Origin: Erwinia pyrifoliae DSM 12163
GTDB taxonomy: Bacteria > Pseudomonadota > Gammaproteobacteria > Enterobacterales > Enterobacteriaceae
Direction of reading: 5' to 3'
DNA length: 64,000 bases
Assembly (NCBI RefSeq): GCF_000026985.1
Contig: NC_017390.1
Span: 917,363 to 981,362, forward strand
Of this stretch, positions 1 to 9,022 are shown in pieces (the first letter of the stretch is position 1; every line of letters starts with the position of its first letter). Below the pieces are notes generated by a model. That model did not search any database. It was not told the DNA's origin and saw nothing but the letters and a program-made list of their open reading frames with translations. The translations under genes and the position numbers were made by a program.

Positions 1-1518
1 AAGCCGGTGGTGATCCTGGCGCATACCGTGAAAGGTTACGGTATGGGTGAAACCGCCGAGGGCAAAAACATTGCTCACCAGGTGAAGAAAATGAACATGG
101 ATGGCGTACGCTACATCCGCGATCGTTTCAACGTGCCGGTTGACGATGCCAACATCGAAAAACTGCCGTACGTAACTTTCGAAAAAGGTTCAGACGAGTA
201 TAACTACCTGCACGGCCAGCGCGAAAAACTGGGCGGTTACCTGCCAACGCGTGAAGCGACATTCAGCGAGAAGCTGGAAATGCCGGCGCTGGAAGACTTC
301 CGCCAGCTGCTGGATGAGCAGAACAAAGAGATCTCAACCACTATCGCTTTCGTGCGCGCCCTGAACGTGATGCTGAAGAACCCGTCGATCAAAGATCGCC
401 TGGTGCCAATCATCGCCGACGAAGCGCGTACCTTCGGTATGGAAGGCCTGTTCCGCCAGATTGGTATTTACAGCCCGAACGGCCAGCAGTACACCCCGCA
501 GGATCGTGAGCAGGTTGCTTACTATAAAGAAGACGAGAAAGGTCAGATCCTGCAGGAAGGGATCAACGAACTGGGGGCAGGCGCATCCTGGCTGGCGGCG
601 GCAACGTCTTACAGCACCAACAATCTGCCGATGATCCCGTTCTATATCTACTACTCGATGTTTGGCTTCCAGCGTATCGGCGATCTGTGCTGGGCAGCGG
701 GCGACCAGCAGGCGCGCGGCTTCCTGGTCGGCGGCACCTCCGGTCGTACCACCCTGAACGGCGAAGGTTTGCAGCACGAAGATGGTCACAGCCACATTCA
801 GTCGCTGACTATCCCGAACTGTATCTCTTACGACCCGGCTTACGCCTATGAAGTGGCGGTCATCATGCATGACGGCCTGGTGCGCATGTACGGTGAAGCA
901 CAGGAAAATATTTACTACTACATCACCACGCTGAACGAAAACTACCATATGCCTGCTATGCCGGCCGGTGCAGAAGAGGGTATCCGTAAGGGTATCTATA
1001 AGTTGGACACGATTGAAGGTAGCAAAGGCAAGGTACAGCTGCTGGGTTCAGGCTCTATTCTGCGTCACGTCCGTGAAGCGGCAGAGATTCTGGCGAAAGA
1101 CTATGGCGTGGGTTCTGACGTGTACAGCGTGACCTCGTTCACCGAACTGGCGCGTGACGGTCAGGACTGCGAGCGCTGGAATATGCTGCACCCAACCGAG
1201 GAAGCCCGCGTGCCGTACATCGCTCAGGTGATGAACGATGCCCCAGCCGTGGCGTCTACCGACTACATGAAACTGTTTGCCGAGCAGGTGCGCAGCTTTA
1301 TTCCAGCCAGCGACTATCGCGTACTGGGTACTGACGGTTTCGGTCGTTCAGACAGCCGTGAAAATCTGCGTCACCACTTCGAAGTGGACGCATCTTACGT
1401 AGTGGTTGCCGCGCTGGGTGAACTGGCTAAACGTGGCGAAATCGACAAGAAAGTGGTAGCAGAAGCTATCGCTAAATTCGATATCGATGCTGATAAAGTT
1501 AACCCGCGCCTGGCATAA
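1..1518 (+). CDS. aceE: Pyruvate dehydrogenase E1 component, C-terminal part
   Basis: This is the 3' part of the thiamine-diphosphate-dependent E1 subunit, which decarboxylates pyruvate and acetylates the lipoyl groups of AceF. The reading frame is open from base 1, so the true start lies left of the window. About 505 of the usual roughly 887 residues are present. The text matches enterobacterial AceE closely, including the stretches [18 protein letters not shown] and [19 protein letters not shown]. It ends with TAA 14 bases before aceF, so the two are one operon, as in E. coli. The regulator pdhR and the aceE promoter lie outside the window. Confidence 0.98.
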   Translation, partial: KPVVILAHTVKGYGMGETAEGKNIAHQVKKMNMDGVRYIRDRFNVPVDDANIEKLPYVTFEKGSDEYNYLHGQREKLGGYLPTREATFSEKLEMPALEDFRQLLDEQNKEISTTIAFVRALNVMLKNPSIKDRLVPIIADEARTFGMEGLFRQIGIYSPNGQQYTPQDREQVAYYKEDEKGQILQEGINELGAGASWLAAATSYSTNNLPMIPFYIYYSMFGFQRIGDLCWAAGDQQARGFLVGGTSGRTTLNGEGLQHEDGHSHIQSLTIPNCISYDPAYAYEVAVIMHDGLVRMYGEAQENIYYYITTLNENYHMPAMPAGAEEGIRKGIYKLDTIEGSKGKVQLLGSGSILRHVREAAEILAKDYGVGSDVYSVTSFTELARDGQDCERWNMLHPTEEARVPYIAQVMNDAPAVASTDYMKLFAEQVRSFIPASDYRVLGTDGFGRSDSRENLRHHFEVDASYVVVAALGELAKRGEIDKKVVAEAIAKFDIDADKVNPRLA

Positions 1519-1532
1519 GAGGTAATAGAGTA

Positions 1533-3131
1533 ATGGCTATCGAAATTAATGTTCCTGATATCGGGGCGGACGAAGTTGAAGTCACCGAGATCCTGGTCAA
1601 GGTTGGCGACACGGTAGAAGTTGAGCAGTCGATACTGGTAGTTGAAGGCGACAAAGCCTCAATGGAAGTGCCTTCGCCGCAGGCTGGCGTGGTGAAAGAG
1701 ATCAAAATCGCCACCGGCGACCGGGTTGAAACCGGTAAACTGATTATGATCTTCGAAGCGGCTGGCGATGCGCCTGCACCGGCAGTGGCTGAAGAGAAGC
1801 AAGAGGCGGCTCCGGCCGCTGCTGCTGCGGCCCCGGCGGCTGCCAGCGCGGCAAAAGAAGTGAACGTACCGGATATCGGCGGCGACGAAGTTGAAGTGAC
1901 CGAGATCATGGTCAAAGTCGGCGACAAGGTTGAAGCGGAACAGTCGATCCTCACCGTTGAGGGCGACAAAGCCTCAATGGAAGTGCCTGCACCATTCGCC
2001 GGTACGGTTAAAGAGATCAAAATCAGCGCTGGCGATAAAGTCAGCACCGGTTCTCTGGTAATGGTCTTTGACGTTGAGGGCGCAGCGCCTGCTGCGGCTC
2101 CGGCGGCGAAAGCTGAAGCGCCAGCACCTGCTGCGGCTAAGCAGGAAGAAAAAGCCGCTCCGGCAGCGGCTCCTGCTAAAGCGGAAGCGAAGTCTGAATT
2201 TGCAGAAAACGATGCCTACGTGCACGCCACGCCGGTTATCCGCCGTCTGGCGCGTGAATTCGGCGTTAACCTGGCGAAGGTCAAGGGCACCGGACGCAAA
2301 TCACGAATTCTGAAAGAAGACGTGCAGAGCTACGTCAAAGACGCGGTGAAACGCGCCGAAGCACCGGCGGCTGCCGGTGGCGGAATGCCGGGCATGCTGC
2401 CGTGGCCGAAAGTGGACTACAGCAAGTTTGGTGAAGTTGAAGAAGTGGAGCTGGGCCGCATCCAGAAAATCTCTGGTGCCAACCTGAGCCGTAACTGGGT
2501 GATGATCCCGCACGTTACCCACTTCGACAAAACCGATATCACCGACCTGGAAGCGTTCCGCAAACAGCAGAACGCCGAAGCAGAGAAGCGCAAGCTGGAC
2601 GTGAAGTTCACCCCGGTGGTGTTCATCATGAAAGCCGTTGCCGCTGCGCTTGAGCAAATGCCGCGCTTTAACAGCTCGCTGTCTGAAGATGCGCAGAAGC
2701 TGACGCTGAAAAAATACATCAACATCGGCGTGGCGGTTGATACGCCAAATGGCCTGGTGGTGCCGGTATTTAAAGACGTCAACAAGAAAGGGATTGTTGA
2801 GCTGTCGCGTGAACTGACCGCCATCTCGAAAAAAGCGCGTGATGGCAAACTAACCGCCGGCGAAATGCAGGGCGGCTGCTTCACCATCTCCAGCATTGGC
2901 GGCCTGGGGACGACCCACTTTGCGCCAATCGTTAACGCGCCGGAAGTGGCTATCCTTGGCGTCTCCAAGTCGGCGATGGAGCCGGTGTGGAATGGTAAAG
3001 AGTTTATGCCGCGTCTGATGATGCCGATTTCGCTCTCCTTCGACCACCGCGTGATCGACGGTGCGGACGGTGCGCGCTTCATTACCATCATTAATAACAC
3101 CCTGGCCGACATCCGCCGTCTGGTGATGTAG
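1533..3131 (+). CDS. aceF: Dihydrolipoamide acetyltransferase E2 of pyruvate dehydrogenase
   Basis: This is the E2 core of the pyruvate dehydrogenase complex, which transfers acetyl groups from lipoyl-lysine to CoA. It has 532 residues. Two lipoyl domains are visible, with GDKASMEVP motifs at Lys41 and Lys146, separated by Ala/Pro-rich hinges. A peripheral subunit-binding domain lies at about 229-266, followed by the catalytic domain with HRVIDG at His505 near the C-terminus. E. coli AceF has three lipoyl domains and about 630 residues, so this is a two-lipoyl form, which is common in other bacteria. The start ATG follows a purine-rich site (AGAGGTAA) 14 bases after aceE. Confidence 0.97.
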   Translation: MAIEINVPDIGADEVEVTEILVKVGDTVEVEQSILVVEGDKASMEVPSPQAGVVKEIKIATGDRVETGKLIMIFEAAGDAPAPAVAEEKQEAAPAAAAAAPAAASAAKEVNVPDIGGDEVEVTEIMVKVGDKVEAEQSILTVEGDKASMEVPAPFAGTVKEIKISAGDKVSTGSLVMVFDVEGAAPAAAPAAKAEAPAPAAAKQEEKAAPAAAPAKAEAKSEFAENDAYVHATPVIRRLAREFGVNLAKVKGTGRKSRILKEDVQSYVKDAVKRAEAPAAAGGGMPGMLPWPKVDYSKFGEVEEVELGRIQKISGANLSRNWVMIPHVTHFDKTDITDLEAFRKQQNAEAEKRKLDVKFTPVVFIMKAVAAALEQMPRFNSSLSEDAQKLTLKKYINIGVAVDTPNGLVVPVFKDVNKKGIVELSRELTAISKKARDGKLTAGEMQGGCFTISSIGGLGTTHFAPIVNAPEVAILGVSKSAMEPVWNGKEFMPRLMMPISLSFDHRVIDGADGARFITIINNTLADIRRLVM

Positions 3132-3142
3132 GACCATTGATT

Positions 3143-3164
3143 AAGGCCGGCGTAAGCCGGCCTT
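3143..3164 (+). terminator. Hairpin downstream of aceF
   Basis: AAGGCCGGC and GCCGGCCTT form an 8-9 bp GC-rich stem with a short TAA loop, 11 bases after the aceF stop. The following GTTGT is a poor U-tract. It may act as an attenuator or mRNA stabiliser between aceEF and lpd rather than a strong terminator. Confidence 0.6.
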
Positions 3165-3190
3165 GTTGTAAAGATTCGTGGCACCGTGGT

Positions 3191-3218
3191 TTGCAGTTTA
3201 TTAACAATTCTGTAAACT
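3191..3218 (+). promoter_or_regulatory. Candidate lpd promoter
   Basis: TTGCAG (3191-3196) and TAAACT (3213-3218) are separated by 16 bases, a reasonable sigma-70 arrangement. It lies upstream of the ERIC-like element and lpd. E. coli lpd is known to have its own promoter between aceF and lpd, which fits this position. The transcript would include the whole ERIC-like element in its 5' untranslated region. Confidence 0.4.
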
Positions 3219-3260
3219 CTTGCGGTGAACGCGTCCCGGTGGATAAAGGACGTTGAATAA

Positions 3261-3386
3261 TATACCCAAAATAACTGGAGCTGCATCAAGGCGGCAAGGG
3301 AGCGAGTCCCGATGAGCTTACACCGGTAAGTGATTCGGGCGAGCGAACGCAGCCAACACAGATGCAGATTCAGGTATGACGGGTAT
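3261..3386. repeat. ERIC (IRU) element
   Basis: The 126-base segment starts TATACCCAAAATAACT and ends ATGACGGGTAT. It contains the ERIC core GAGCTTAC...GTAAGTGATT and the conserved GCAGCCAAC segment. Length, ends and internal order match the enterobacterial repetitive intergenic consensus from memory. Its imperfect inverted ends would fold into a long hairpin in RNA. It lies in the lpd 5' untranslated region, only about 35 bases before the start codon. Confidence 0.85.
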
Positions 3387-3423
3387 CAGTCTGACCCGCC
3401 GGACTATCAAATAAGAGGTCATG

Positions 3424-4851
3424 ATGAGTACAGAAATTAAAACTCAGGTCGTGGTACTTGGGGCAGGTCCTGCAGGCTACTCTGCCGCCTTCCGTGCAGC
3501 GGATTTAGGTCTGGAGACCGTTATCGTTGAGCGCTACAGCACCCTGGGCGGTGTTTGTCTGAACGTTGGCTGTATCCCTTCTAAAGCCCTGCTGCACGTT
3601 GCCAAAGTGATTGAAGAAGCCAAATCGTTGGAAGCACACGGCATTGTCTTCGGCAAGCCGCAGACTGATATCGATAAAGTGCGTGGCTGGAAAGAAAAAG
3701 TCATCTCTCAGCTGACCGGCGGTTTGGCCGGTATGGCGAAAGGCCGTAAGGTCAACGTGGTTAACGGCCTTGGTAAATTCACCGGTGCCAACACGCTGGA
3801 AGTGACCGCAGAAGAGGGTTCAAAAACCACCATCACTTTCGACAATGCGATTATCGCCGCCGGTTCGCGTCCTATTGAACTGCCGTTTATTCCGCATGAA
3901 GATCCGCGCGTTTGGGATTCAACCGATGCGCTGGAGCTGAAAGAAGTGCCGGAACGCCTGCTGGTAATGGGCGGCGGCATTATCGGCCTGGAAATGGCTA
4001 CCGTTTATCATGCGCTGGGTTCACAGATCGACGTGGTAGAGATGTTTGATCAGGTGATCCCGGCTGCGGACAAAGACGTGGTGAAAGTGTTCACCAAACG
4101 TATTTCTAAGCAGTTCAACCTGATGCTGGAAACCAAAGTGACCGCCGTTGAAGCGAAAGAAGACGGTATCTATGTCACGATGGAAGGCAAAAAAGCGCCG
4201 TCCGAACCCCAGCGTTACGACGCGGTGCTGGTCGCCATTGGTCGCGTACCTAACGGTAAAGGTCTGGACGCGGGCAAAGCCGGTGTTGAAGTCGACGACC
4301 GTGGCTTTATCCGCGTTGATAAGCAGATGCGTACCAACGTGCCGCACATTTTCGCCATCGGCGATATCGTTGGTCAGCCGATGCTGGCGCACAAAGGCGT
4401 GCATGAAGGCCACGTCGCGGCAGAAGTGATCTCCGGTAAGAAACACTACTTCGACCCGAAAGTGATCCCGTCTATCGCCTACACCGAGCCGGAAGTTGCC
4501 TGGGTCGGTCTGACCGAGAAAGAAGCGAAAGAGCAAGGCATCAGCTATGAAACGTCCACCTTCCCGTGGGCAGCTTCAGGCCGCGCCATCGCTTCCGACT
4601 GTGCAGACGGCATGACCAAGCTGATCTTCGACAAAAACACCCATCGTGTGATCGGCGGTGCGATTGTCGGCACCAACGGCGGCGAGCTGCTGGGTGAAAT
4701 CGGTCTGGCTATCGAGATGGGCTGTGATGCGGAAGATATCGCGCTGACCATCCACGCGCACCCAACCCTGCATGAATCGGTTGGCCTGGCGGCGGAAATC
4801 TTCGAAGGCAGCATTACCGACCTGCCAAACCCGAAAGCGAAAAAGAAATAA
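3424..4851 (+). CDS. lpd: Dihydrolipoamide dehydrogenase E3
   Basis: This FAD enzyme reoxidises dihydrolipoamide with NAD+ for the pyruvate and 2-oxoglutarate dehydrogenase complexes and glycine cleavage. It has 475 residues and is almost identical to E. coli Lpd. The FAD-binding GAGPAG motif lies at about 13-18. The redox disulfide motif GGVCLNVGCIPSK places Cys45 and Cys50, and the C-terminal HAHPTLHE supplies the active-site His-Glu pair. Two in-frame ATGs sit side by side. The second (3424) gives the conserved MSTEIK start and better spacing (5 bases) from AAGAGG. It is separated from aceF by about 290 bases holding a candidate promoter and an ERIC element. Confidence 0.97.
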   Translation: MSTEIKTQVVVLGAGPAGYSAAFRAADLGLETVIVERYSTLGGVCLNVGCIPSKALLHVAKVIEEAKSLEAHGIVFGKPQTDIDKVRGWKEKVISQLTGGLAGMAKGRKVNVVNGLGKFTGANTLEVTAEEGSKTTITFDNAIIAAGSRPIELPFIPHEDPRVWDSTDALELKEVPERLLVMGGGIIGLEMATVYHALGSQIDVVEMFDQVIPAADKDVVKVFTKRISKQFNLMLETKVTAVEAKEDGIYVTMEGKKAPSEPQRYDAVLVAIGRVPNGKGLDAGKAGVEVDDRGFIRVDKQMRTNVPHIFAIGDIVGQPMLAHKGVHEGHVAAEVISGKKHYFDPKVIPSIAYTEPEVAWVGLTEKEAKEQGISYETSTFPWAASGRAIASDCADGMTKLIFDKNTHRVIGGAIVGTNGGELLGEIGLAIEMGCDAEDIALTIHAHPTLHESVGLAAEIFEGSITDLPNPKAKKK

Positions 4852-4872
4852 CCCGCGATTGGTGTAGAAAAT

Positions 4873-4896
4873 AACGGCTCCTGCGGGGGCCGTTTT
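4873..4896 (+). terminator. Rho-independent terminator of lpd
   Basis: ACGGCTCC and GGGGCCGT form an 8 bp stem (one G-U pair) with a short loop, followed by TTTT. It lies 21 bases after the lpd stop, ending the pyruvate dehydrogenase gene cluster. Confidence 0.75.
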
Positions 4897-4904
4897 GTAT
4901 TTCT

Positions 4905-4930
4905 GCGGCAAAATAGCGTATCTTTGCCGC
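4905..4930. promoter_or_regulatory. Inverted repeat before the SDR-bioMNY operon
   Basis: GCGGCAAA (4905-4912) and TTTGCCGC (4923-4930) are perfect 8-base arms separated by 10 bases. They lie 27 bases before the GTG start of the SDR gene. This is the right place for an operator of the SDR-bioM-bioN-bioY operon. It does not resemble the BirA operator. A hairpin in the leader RNA is the alternative. Confidence 0.35.
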
Positions 4931-4957
4931 CTTTGAATAGCGATTGAAAGGCGCGTT

Positions 4958-5662
4958 GTGTCCGAAAAAGTTGCCCTGATCACCGGTGCCTCCCGTGGTA
5001 TCGGTCACCATCTTGCCCGCCATTTTTATGCGCAGGGCTATCAGCTGATTTTAGTGGCGCGTGATGCGCAGCGGCTGGCATCCTTTGCCGCCACCCTTGA
5101 TGCGGCACGCGTGCAGACGCTGGCGCTGGATCTCTGCGACCATCCGGCGGTGGCGCAGCGGCTACAGCTGGCGCTGGCAACGCATCAGCAGCTTGATGTG
5201 CTTGTCAACGCCGCCGGGATTTTCCGCCCCGGCTCAACGCAAACCCCGCTGTCAGACTTCAGCGCGCTGCTGGCGACCAACGTCACCGCCATCCATCACC
5301 TTTGCCAGCTGTGTACCCCGTGGCTGCTGAAATCGGCGGCAGGGCGCATCTTCAACCTTGCCTCGATCGGCGGCGTGCAGCCGTACGGCAGCGTTGCCAG
5401 CTATGCCGCCAGCAAACATGCGTTGGTGGGCTACAGCCGCTCGATTGCCCGCGAGCTGGGCATGCAGGGGATTAAGGTCACCACGCTGTGCCCGGACGTG
5501 GTGGATACCGATATGGCGCAGGGCAGCGGCTTTGAGGCAGACGAGATGCTGTCCACCGCCGATATCTGTCGCGCCGTCGATTTTGTTATGTCGCTGTCGC
5601 CTGCTGCCGTGGTCGATCTGCTGACCATCGGGCGTCAGCCGCGCCCGCGTCAACCCGCCTGA
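4958..5662 (+). CDS. SDR-family oxidoreductase
   Basis: This is a 234-residue classical short-chain dehydrogenase/reductase. It has the NAD(P)-binding motif TGASRGIG near residues 9-16, NAAG near 84-87, and the catalytic set Ser136, Tyr149 and Lys153 (SYAASK). An arginine in VARDAQR after the second strand suggests NADPH. It starts with GTG 6-8 bases after AAAGG. The substrate is unknown. By position it is the first gene of an operon with bioM (13-base gap), and acyl-CoA enzymes lie downstream, so a 3-oxoacyl thioester reductase is plausible but unproven. Many SDRs act on other alcohols or ketones. Confidence 0.85.
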   Translation: MSEKVALITGASRGIGHHLARHFYAQGYQLILVARDAQRLASFAATLDAARVQTLALDLCDHPAVAQRLQLALATHQQLDVLVNAAGIFRPGSTQTPLSDFSALLATNVTAIHHLCQLCTPWLLKSAAGRIFNLASIGGVQPYGSVASYAASKHALVGYSRSIARELGMQGIKVTTLCPDVVDTDMAQGSGFEADEMLSTADICRAVDFVMSLSPAAVVDLLTIGRQPRPRQPA

Positions 5663-5675
5663 TTCAGGAGCTTCC

Positions 5676-6350
5676 ATGCTGGAACTGCAGGGAGTATCGC
5701 ACGCGTTCGCTGAGCGCCAGGTACTCAACAACATCAATCTACAACTGACTGAAAAGCGTATTGGCATCGTCGGCAGCAATGGCTGCGGCAAAAGTACCTT
5801 TGCCCGCTTGCTGAACGGCCTGCTGCTGCCGAAGCAGGGCGAGGTGCGGGTCGATGGCCTGAATACCCGCCAGCATGGCAAAGCGGTGCGACGTAAAGTG
5901 GGTTTTGTTTTTCAGAACCCGGATAACCAGATTGTTTTTCCGCTGGTGGAAGAGGATCTGGCTTTCGGCATGAAGAATCTCGGGCTGTCGAAAGCGACGA
6001 TCCGCGAGCGTACCGACGCCGCGCTGGCGCGTTACGATATGCAGGATCTGCGTCAGCATCCGGCACATCTGTTAAGCGGTGGACAAAAGCAGCTGCTGGC
6101 GATTTCGGGGGTGCTGGTGATGGAACCGCAGTATATCGTGTTTGACGAACCGACCACGCTGCTCGATCTGCGCAACAAGCGCCGCATTGCCGAAGCCATC
6201 GCCGGGTTGGATCAAACCGCCATTGTGGTATCGCACGATCTGGACTTCTTGCAGGATTTTGACCGCGTGCTGGTATTTGAAGGCGGGCAGGTGGTGGCAG
6301 ATGATATCCCCGCCGTGGCGCTGAATGCCTATATCAGGATGATGTCATGA
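5676..6350 (+). CDS. bioM: ECF biotin transporter ATPase, BioM/CbiO family
   Basis: This 224-residue ABC ATPase is the ATP-hydrolysing A component of an energy-coupling factor importer. Walker A is GSNGCGKST at about 33-41. The signature is LLSGGQKQ, Walker B is YIVFDEPTT, and the switch histidine is in VVSHDLDFL. It is followed by bioN with a 4-base overlap and then bioY, which assigns biotin as substrate. A CAGGAG ribosome site precedes the ATG. The family resembles cobalt and nickel transporter ATPases, so the substrate call depends on the neighbour bioY. Confidence 0.9.
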   Translation: MLELQGVSHAFAERQVLNNINLQLTEKRIGIVGSNGCGKSTFARLLNGLLLPKQGEVRVDGLNTRQHGKAVRRKVGFVFQNPDNQIVFPLVEEDLAFGMKNLGLSKATIRERTDAALARYDMQDLRQHPAHLLSGGQKQLLAISGVLVMEPQYIVFDEPTTLLDLRNKRRIAEAIAGLDQTAIVVSHDLDFLQDFDRVLVFEGGQVVADDIPAVALNAYIRMMS

Positions 6351-6964
6351 CGGTAAGTGATTACCAGCCCGGCGATTCAGCCATCCACCGCCTGCCGCCG
6401 GGGATCAAAATCCTCGCGCTGGCGGTGACGGGCACGCTGCTGTTTGTTTTTCCCCGGCTGGCATTTGCCGTTGCTGTACTGTTTGTCATTGCGCTGTGTT
6501 ATCCGCTGGCGCGTATTCCGGGGCGTACCCTGCTGCTGCAACTCAAGCCGCTGTTGTGGCTGTTGCTACTGCTGTTTGCCGTGCAGTGGTGGATGGTGAG
6601 CTGGCAGTCGGGCCTGCTGGTGATAGTGCGCCTGGCGGCATTAATGCTGATGGCGGCGCTGGTGACGCTAACCACCCGCACCAGCGCGATGATCGAGGCG
6701 CTGGAGAAAGGCCTGTTCTGGCTGCGCTTTATGCGCATCAACCCGGCAAAAATCAGCCTGGCGCTGGCGCTGGCGTTACGCTTTATCCCGGTGCTGGCGG
6801 CCATTACGCTTGAGGTGCGCGAAGCGCAAAGAGCGCGCGGGTTGGATCACAGCATTCTGGCCGTGGCCGTGCCGGTGATGGTGCGTACCCTGAAAATGGC
6901 TGATGATATCGCCGCTGCGCTGGAAGCCCGCGCTTACGACCCGCAGCCGCAACGTAAAACCTGA
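6347..6964 (+). CDS. bioN: ECF biotin transporter transmembrane component, BioN/EcfT family
   Basis: This 205-residue membrane protein is the T component that couples BioM to the substrate-binding BioY. About five hydrophobic segments are visible, for instance around [18 protein letters not shown] and [16 protein letters not shown]. The C-terminal coupling region carries two Ala-Arg motifs (AQRARGLD and [10 protein letters not shown]), which are the family signature for contact with the ATPase. Its start overlaps the bioM stop by 4 bases, indicating translational coupling. Confidence 0.9.
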   Translation: MTVSDYQPGDSAIHRLPPGIKILALAVTGTLLFVFPRLAFAVAVLFVIALCYPLARIPGRTLLLQLKPLLWLLLLLFAVQWWMVSWQSGLLVIVRLAALMLMAALVTLTTRTSAMIEALEKGLFWLRFMRINPAKISLALALALRFIPVLAAITLEVREAQRARGLDHSILAVAVPVMVRTLKMADDIAAALEARAYDPQPQRKT

Positions 6965-6974
6965 GAGAGTATTT

Positions 6975-7514
6975 ATGTCCACCAAAGATATTGTCTATAT
7001 CGCGCTGTTTGCCGCCATGACGGCGGCGCTGGGCCTGTTCCCGGCCTTCAACCTGCCGGTGATTGCGGTGCCGATCACCGCCCAGTCAATGGGCTGCATG
7101 TTTGCCGGGGCAATTGCCGGCGCGAAACGCGGCGCGCTGGCGATGGTGCTGTTTGACCTGCTGGTGGCCATCGGGCTACCGCTGCTGGCCGGAGGGCGCG
7201 GCGGGTTTGGCATCTTTATTGGCCCAGGCGCTGGCTTTATCCTCGCCTGGCCGCTGGCGGCGCTGCTGATTGGCTGGCTTTATCGTCGCAGCCTGCATTC
7301 CCTGACGTGGGTGAAAGAGCTGCTCATTGTCGCGCTGGGTGGGCTGGTACTGGTCTACTCAATGGGCATTCCCTGGATTGCTGCCGTGGCGGGCATCTCC
7401 CTGAAGCAGGCGGCCGTTGCCTCGCTGGGCTTCCTGCCGGGGGATCTGCTGAAAGTGGTGCTGGTGGTGGCTATCGTCCGCACGGTGCGGCGCGCCTGGC
7501 CAACGCTGGAATAA
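6975..7514 (+). CDS. bioY: Biotin transporter substrate-binding protein BioY
   Basis: BioY is the membrane S component that binds biotin. The 179-residue product has about six hydrophobic helices. It has the family pattern IAVPITAQSMGCMFAG near the N-terminus, a glycine-rich LAGGRGGFGIF loop and GPGAGFILAWPLAA. The start chosen (ATG at 6975, MSTKDIVYIALFAA) follows GAGAG at a good distance. A longer frame reaches back to 6903 inside bioN, but it would add an unrelated polar stretch. E. coli imports biotin with YigM, so an ECF importer is a lineage difference. Confidence 0.93.
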   Translation: MSTKDIVYIALFAAMTAALGLFPAFNLPVIAVPITAQSMGCMFAGAIAGAKRGALAMVLFDLLVAIGLPLLAGGRGGFGIFIGPGAGFILAWPLAALLIGWLYRRSLHSLTWVKELLIVALGGLVLVYSMGIPWIAAVAGISLKQAAVASLGFLPGDLLKVVLVVAIVRTVRRAWPTLE

Positions 7515-7523
7515 CGCCGTACA

Positions 7524-7549
7524 GGCGGGGCGGGATTTTCCGCTCCGTC
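7524..7549. terminator. Hairpin between convergent bioY and oxidoreductase gene
   Basis: A 10 bp stem (two G-U pairs) with a 6-base loop starts 10 bases after the bioY stop and ends just before the stop of the opposing gene at 7555. No U-run follows on either strand, so termination strength is uncertain. Confidence 0.4.
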
Positions 7550-7554
7550 CGTGC

Positions 7555-8541
7555 TTACAGCCGCAGTAAAATCTTGCCTTTCAGCTCACCCGACCTTACC
7601 GCCGCCACCGCCTTATCAATCCCGGCCAGCGCATACTCGGCGACAATCTCTGTGGCAATCACCCCGTCACGGATCAGCGCCATCACTTCATCGATTTTAC
7701 TTTGTACCACCGCCTTGTCGTGGCCGTGTACCCACATGCGCAGATGGAAATGGGAAAAACGAATGTCGGGGCGACTGCGCCAGAAGGCGGGCGGGATCGG
7801 CTGACCCGACAGCAGGCCATAGTGAATAAACTGCCCGCCGGGAGCCAGCGCCCGGGCCAGCGTCAGCGACTCATCGCCGCCGATACAGTCGAAGATCGCC
7901 GCCACGCCGCCGCTACGTTGCAGGGCGGCCAGCGCCTGAGGATAATCCGGCGCGCTGCTGTTCAGCAGACTTTGGGTGGCGTAACCGGTAAACAGCCTGA
8001 GGTTTTCCGCCTTACGCACGATGGCAACCGGCTCCAGCCCCATATGGTTGGCGATGCGGATCAGCATTTTGCCGATAGCTGAATTGGCCGCATTGATCAT
8101 AATGCGCATACCGGGCGTGAACTCCAGCGCTTCACTCAGCATCAGCAGCGCGGTCATCGGATTGACGTAGCCGGTGGCCGCCTGGCGATCGCTGACGAAA
8201 TCGGGCAGGGTAAAACACCAGCGCGCGGCGCTGTCTTTGTAGTTTTGCCAGGCTCCCATGCTGCCCACCGGCAGCACGCGCTGGCCAACCGCCAGCGCCG
8301 GGTCGTTGCTTTGGCAGATGCTGCCCACGCCTTCAAAGCCGGGTACAAAAGGCAGGGCAATACGCGAGCGGTAGGCACCGGAAAGGGTAATCACATCCGA
8401 AGGGTTGATGGTGGCAAAAGACATTTTTACCCGCACCTGGCCGTCGGCAAGTTCAGGCAGTTCGGCCTGCTCAAGCCGCAGGATATCCTCGATATTACCG
8501 AACTCGCGGACCATCGCTCTGGTGAATAAACTGGCTTTCAT
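7555..8541 (-). CDS. MDR-family oxidoreductase, enoyl-thioester reductase-like
   Basis: This is a 328-residue zinc-independent medium-chain dehydrogenase/reductase. The N-terminal ATINPSDVITLSGAYR and LPFVPGFEGVG resemble trans-2-enoyl-CoA/ACP reductases of the MECR/ETR type and quinone oxidoreductases. The nucleotide-binding region around NAANSAIGKML takes the place of the usual AXXGXXG motif. No catalytic zinc ligands are seen. It is divergent from the thioesterase-ligase-thiolase operon, sharing a 46-base promoter region with a BirA-like half-site. Together with the neighbours it could supply the final reduction of an acyl elongation cycle. That role is inference, and a quinone reductase is the alternative. 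Confidence 0.8.
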   Translation of the reverse strand: MKASLFTRAMVREFGNIEDILRLEQAELPELADGQVRVKMSFATINPSDVITLSGAYRSRIALPFVPGFEGVGSICQSNDPALAVGQRVLPVGSMGAWQNYKDSAARWCFTLPDFVSDRQAATGYVNPMTALLMLSEALEFTPGMRIMINAANSAIGKMLIRIANHMGLEPVAIVRKAENLRLFTGYATQSLLNSSAPDYPQALAALQRSGGVAAIFDCIGGDESLTLARALAPGGQFIHYGLLSGQPIPPAFWRSRPDIRFSHFHLRMWVHGHDKAVVQSKIDEVMALIRDGVIATEIVAEYALAGIDKAVAAVRSGELKGKILLRL

Positions 8542-8565
8542 GGTATCTTTTCTTCAGTGTATTTA

Positions 8566-8574
8566 GGTTTACAG
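8566..8574. promoter_or_regulatory. BirA-operator-like half-site in divergent promoter
   Basis: GGTTTACAG matches 8 of 9 bases of the right arm of the enterobacterial BirA operator (GGTTTACAA). The expected left arm, about 15-16 bases upstream, is poor: TGGTATCTT at 8541-8549 matches only about 4 of 9. It lies between the divergent oxidoreductase and thioesterase genes and close to the bioMNY operon. A functional biotin repressor site is possible but not established. Confidence 0.3.
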
Positions 8575-8587
8575 GTGGGTGTTTTTT

Positions 8588-9022
8588 ATGCAGCAGCGCA
8601 ACAGCGAAACGTTTCGCATTTCAATGCGCGATATCGATTTAAATGGCCATGTGCATAATTCGGTCTATTTAGATTACTTTGAAGATGCGGTGGTCAACGC
8701 CTTTCGTCGCTACCATCTGCTGCCGTTATTCCGCCCGCAGAGCGCTGGCGTAGCCTATCATGTGAAAAAATGTGAGGCAACGTTCCACCATCCGCTGACG
8801 GTGGATGATGAAGTGATGCCACAGGTGGCTGTCGCAAAACTGGGCAACAGCAGTTTAATTTTCTCTATCCAACTGTTGCTGGCGGATAAAAGCACTCTCT
8901 GTGCCGAAGGAAAACTCATTTGGGTTTGCGTTAATCCGCTGGATAATAAACCCTGCCCGATCCCGGATGAAACCCGTGCCGCGTTGCGCCAGCACCTGCC
9001 ATTTATTGAGGCCAGCGCCTGA
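8588..9022 (+). CDS. Acyl-CoA thioesterase, hotdog (4HBT) family
   Basis: This 144-residue single-hotdog protein has the family signature around RDIDLNGHVHNSVYLDYFE, where the Asp and the downstream Asn/His lie in the active-site helix region. It probably hydrolyses acyl-CoA or acyl-ACP. The start ATG at 8588 has AGGTGGG 8 bases upstream. A GTG nine bases earlier is in frame but lies on that ribosome site. Its stop overlaps the start of the acyl-CoA ligase (TGATG), so the two are translationally coupled. The pairing of thioesterase and ligase suggests acyl-chain release and re-activation. Confidence 0.85.
   Translation: MQQRNSETFRISMRDIDLNGHVHNSVYLDYFEDAVVNAFRRYHLLPLFRPQSAGVAYHVKKCEATFHHPLTVDDEVMPQVAVAKLGNSSLIFSIQLLLADKSTLCAEGKLIWVCVNPLDNKPCPIPDETRAALRQHLPFIEASA

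Noticed and set aside
3167..3198. BirA-operator-like TTGTAAAGA and GGTTTGCAG upstream of lpd
   Set aside because: Both arms match about 7 of 9 bases, but the spacing is 13 rather than 14-16, and there is no biotin gene at lpd. Probably chance.
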